Shown piece after piece: positions 5,925 through 7,314 of a stretch of DNA of 7,314 nt; positions within the stretch are counted from its first letter, which is position 1; every line of letters begins with the position of its first letter. A program made the position numbers and the translations under genes. The notes under the pieces were generated by a model, which was not told the DNA's origin, did not search any database, and saw only the letters and a list, made by a program, of their open reading frames with translations. Location of the stretch: positions 1-7,314 of the forward strand of contig PMCH01000189.1 of NCBI GenBank assembly GCA_003154055.1. Direction: 5' to 3'. Source of the DNA: Acidobacteriaceae bacterium (GTDB lineage: Bacteria; Acidobacteriota; Terriglobia; Terriglobales; Acidobacteriaceae).

Positions 5925-6929
5925 ATGAAAATGCGACGCCCTTTCGCCAGTGCCGCCGTCCTGCTTTCCAGTGTGCTTGCGGTGACGACATTTTTTGCCG
6001 GATGTGACCAGTCCAAGAACGCCTCTCCCGCAGTTTCGCAAGCGCCGGTCAGCGCCCAGAAAGTTTATATCCAGTTCGAAGGCCCCTGGGCCTTCGCTCC
6101 CGATCCGAAAGATGCCAGCATGGTCTTGGCGATCGCGCCCAAAGCGAAAGGCCATCGCGATCTTTTCGTGAAGGCTTCGAACACAATGACGCTGGCTTCC
6201 GGTGCTTACGACTTGGCGGTTCCGCCCCGGAGCGGGACAGCAACCGCCACCTTTGATCCCGGAATCGCTCACGCCAAGACTGACCCCGCCAACTTGCAAC
6301 ACGCGCTTGACGCCAAGGGGTCAAGGTATGTGATCCGCCTGCCCAAACCCGAAGCGTACGTACCCGCCAGCCGTTCTCGCAGCCGGGTCGGTACGACCTA
6401 TCCTCCCGATGCCACCACGGAAAAGGACTACGCCACCGAGGTGTCACTGCTCTATACGGTCGCCGCGTTGAGCGGTTTCTCTCTCTCGGGCACTTTGGAC
6501 AGCGGCACCTTTGATCCGATGCTGCTTCAAGTCGAGAACCCAAACGTTCGCTTCGTGATCGAGCCTGACCAGGCCGACGATCCCGCCGACCTCTGCAATC
6601 TCCACTCAAGGGCGTCTTTCCGGGACTTGACCAGGTTGCTCAACCTGACCCTTTATGTGGACTACCCCAATGACCCTGTCGATTGCCACAAGAAAGATCC
6701 GCAGAATCCGTACCGGGGAAAAGCGGCCTCCGGCAGGCGCTCCACGCTGGACCGGTGGGTTGCCGTACTGAACGGAAACTTACCAGCGCAAGCTGTCACA
6801 GTCGAAAATCTTGCCGGGTTAGTGTCCAACCACAGATGGAACGACCTTCGACGCGTAGCGGCCGCAGTATTTTTCTTCGGCAAACCTTCATTAGATTGCA
6901 AGGCACCCGTCGTGATCATCGATCCCTAG
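5925..6929 (+). CDS. Putative inner-membrane lipoprotein of unknown function
   Basis: I do not recognise a family for this 334-residue protein. The N-terminus is a type II signal peptide: MKMRR, a hydrophobic stretch (about residues 7-24), then FAGC with the lipidated Cys27. Phe at -3 is less usual than Leu. Asp28 follows, which in the E. coli Lol rule retains a lipoprotein in the inner membrane. A short Ser/Ala/Gln-rich tether (about 29-44) precedes the mature domain. That domain has beta-type stretches (KVYIQFEGPWAF, MVLAIAPK, RYVIRLPKPEAYVP, VRFVIEP, LTLYVDYP), an Arg/Ser-rich bend at 150-155 (RSRSRV), and three further cysteines, Cys224, Cys254 and Cys325. No catalytic motif is obvious. 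AGGAGA (5909-5914) lies ten bases before the ATG. The gene follows the CHAT gene by 33 bases and precedes a strong terminator, so co-transcription is likely. It could be a sensor, partner or substrate of the neighbouring CHAT protein. Confidence 0.85.
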   Translation: MKMRRPFASAAVLLSSVLAVTTFFAGCDQSKNASPAVSQAPVSAQKVYIQFEGPWAFAPDPKDASMVLAIAPKAKGHRDLFVKASNTMTLASGAYDLAVPPRSGTATATFDPGIAHAKTDPANLQHALDAKGSRYVIRLPKPEAYVPASRSRSRVGTTYPPDATTEKDYATEVSLLYTVAALSGFSLSGTLDSGTFDPMLLQVENPNVRFVIEPDQADDPADLCNLHSRASFRDLTRLLNLTLYVDYPNDPVDCHKKDPQNPYRGKAASGRRSTLDRWVAVLNGNLPAQAVTVENLAGLVSNHRWNDLRRVAAAVFFFGKPSLDCKAPVVIIDP

Positions 6930-6960
6930 CCTGAAAGATTCCGGGCTGGAAACTTGCGCC

Positions 6961-7314
6961 TTAATCCGACCACCGCTGCGGAGCTCGATCCCAGCGGTGG
7001 TTTTTCAGTTGGCGGAGTAACCCAGCATCCAGCGCGCCCGCGTCACTCGCCGCCACGTTCTGGCGCACGTGTTCACTTCGCCGCATGCCGGCGATGGTCG
7101 TGCTCACATCCGGGTTCGAGAGGATAAAGCGCAACGCCATTTCCGGCAGGCTCATCCCCGCGGGCAGGACTTGCTTCAGTTTGTCCACGCGGCTGATGGT
7201 GGCTTCCAGATTCTCCGGGCCGAAATAAGTGGACCGCCAATCGCTCTGCGGAAAGCGCGTATCGCGAGTCATCTTTCCGCCCAGACTGCCTTCATCGAGC
7301 GGGACGCGCGCAAT
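6961..7314 (-). CDS. Aldo/keto reductase, C-terminal part (partial)
   Basis: The minus-strand frame is open from the right edge to a TAA at 6963-6961 and gives 117 residues of an aldo/keto reductase, a cytoplasmic NAD(P)H-dependent (alpha/beta)8-barrel oxidoreductase. It reads IARVPLDEGSLGGK, then FPQSDWRSTYFGPENL, then LPEMALRFILSNPDVSTTIAG and MRRSEHVRQNVAAS, the family's C-terminal barrel strand and cofactor-binding loop, and ends HRWDRAPQRWSD. The catalytic tetrad lies in the missing N-terminal part, so substrate range cannot be judged. The ATG at 7272 is not the start, because family-typical sequence continues upstream of it to the edge. The gene converges with the lipoprotein gene, 31 bases from its stop codon, and its last codons contain the terminator of the opposing transcript. 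Confidence 0.92.
   Translation of the reverse strand: MARVPLDEGSLGGKMTRDTRFPQSDWRSTYFGPENLEATISRVDKLKQVLPAGMSLPEMALRFILSNPDVSTTIAGMRRSEHVRQNVAASDAGALDAGLLRQLKNHRWDRAPQRWSD
6970..7005 (+). terminator. Intrinsic terminator of the sigma/CHAT/lipoprotein cluster
   Basis: CCACCGCTG (6970-6978) and CAGCGGTGG (6992-7000) form a perfect 9-bp GC-rich stem with a 13-base loop, followed by TTTTT (7001-7005). It stands 41 bases after the lipoprotein stop codon. Read on the minus strand there is no U-tract after the stem, so it serves the plus-strand genes only. Confidence 0.85.

Noticed and set aside
1..7314. CRISPR array, tRNA, rRNA, insertion sequence or prophage part
   Set aside because: No regularly spaced repeats, RNA-gene signatures, transposase or integrase frames, or terminal inverted repeats were seen. 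The CHAT gene therefore cannot be tied to a CRISPR locus from this window.

Overview
The window looks like a GC-rich chromosomal segment of a Gram-negative soil-type bacterium, most probably an Acidobacteriota member. This is judged from remembered resemblance, not from a search: the HemB sequence, the style of the N-terminal membrane sensor, and the pairing of an ECF-type sigma factor with a zinc-finger/TPR/CHAT protein all fit that phylum. Lipoprotein and periplasm signals support a diderm cell.

Layout. Positions 1-308 (minus strand) hold the N-terminal 102 codons of a multi-helix membrane sensor protein that runs off the left edge. A 172-bp divergent intergenic region (309-480) carries a striking array of four GTAAC/GTTAC half-sites and two candidate leaderless promoters facing outward. 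hemB (481-1503, plus) encodes porphobilinogen synthase. After an 83-bp gap with its own candidate promoter comes a three-gene plus-strand cluster: an ECF-like sigma factor (1587-2240), a 1199-residue protein with two zinc-binding anti-sigma-like motifs, one membrane helix, TPR-like helical repeats and a C-terminal CHAT protease domain with an intact His/Cys pair (2292-5891), and an unrecognised inner-membrane-type lipoprotein (5925-6929). The cluster ends at a strong intrinsic terminator (6970-7005) that lies inside the last codons of a convergent aldo/keto reductase gene (6961-7314, minus), which is cut by the right edge.

How the genes may work together. The sigma factor, the fused anti-sigma-like/TPR/CHAT protein and the lipoprotein look like one membrane signalling unit. 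The N-terminal zinc motifs would hold the sigma factor in the cytoplasm. The TPR and CHAT parts would lie beyond a single membrane helix, probably in the periplasm beside the lipoprotein. Peptidase activity could change sigma-factor release or cut a partner. This recalls the TPR-CHAT protease/sigma-factor logic of type III-E CRISPR Craspase, but with the parts fused in one polypeptide and no CRISPR locus in view. The role is inference; the domain order is seen in the sequence.

A second notable signal is a GC hairpin followed directly by ten T residues inside the CHAT gene (3600-3625). It looks like an intragenic terminator or slippage site, and a one-base slip in either direction would yield a short anti-sigma/TM/TPR protein lacking CHAT.
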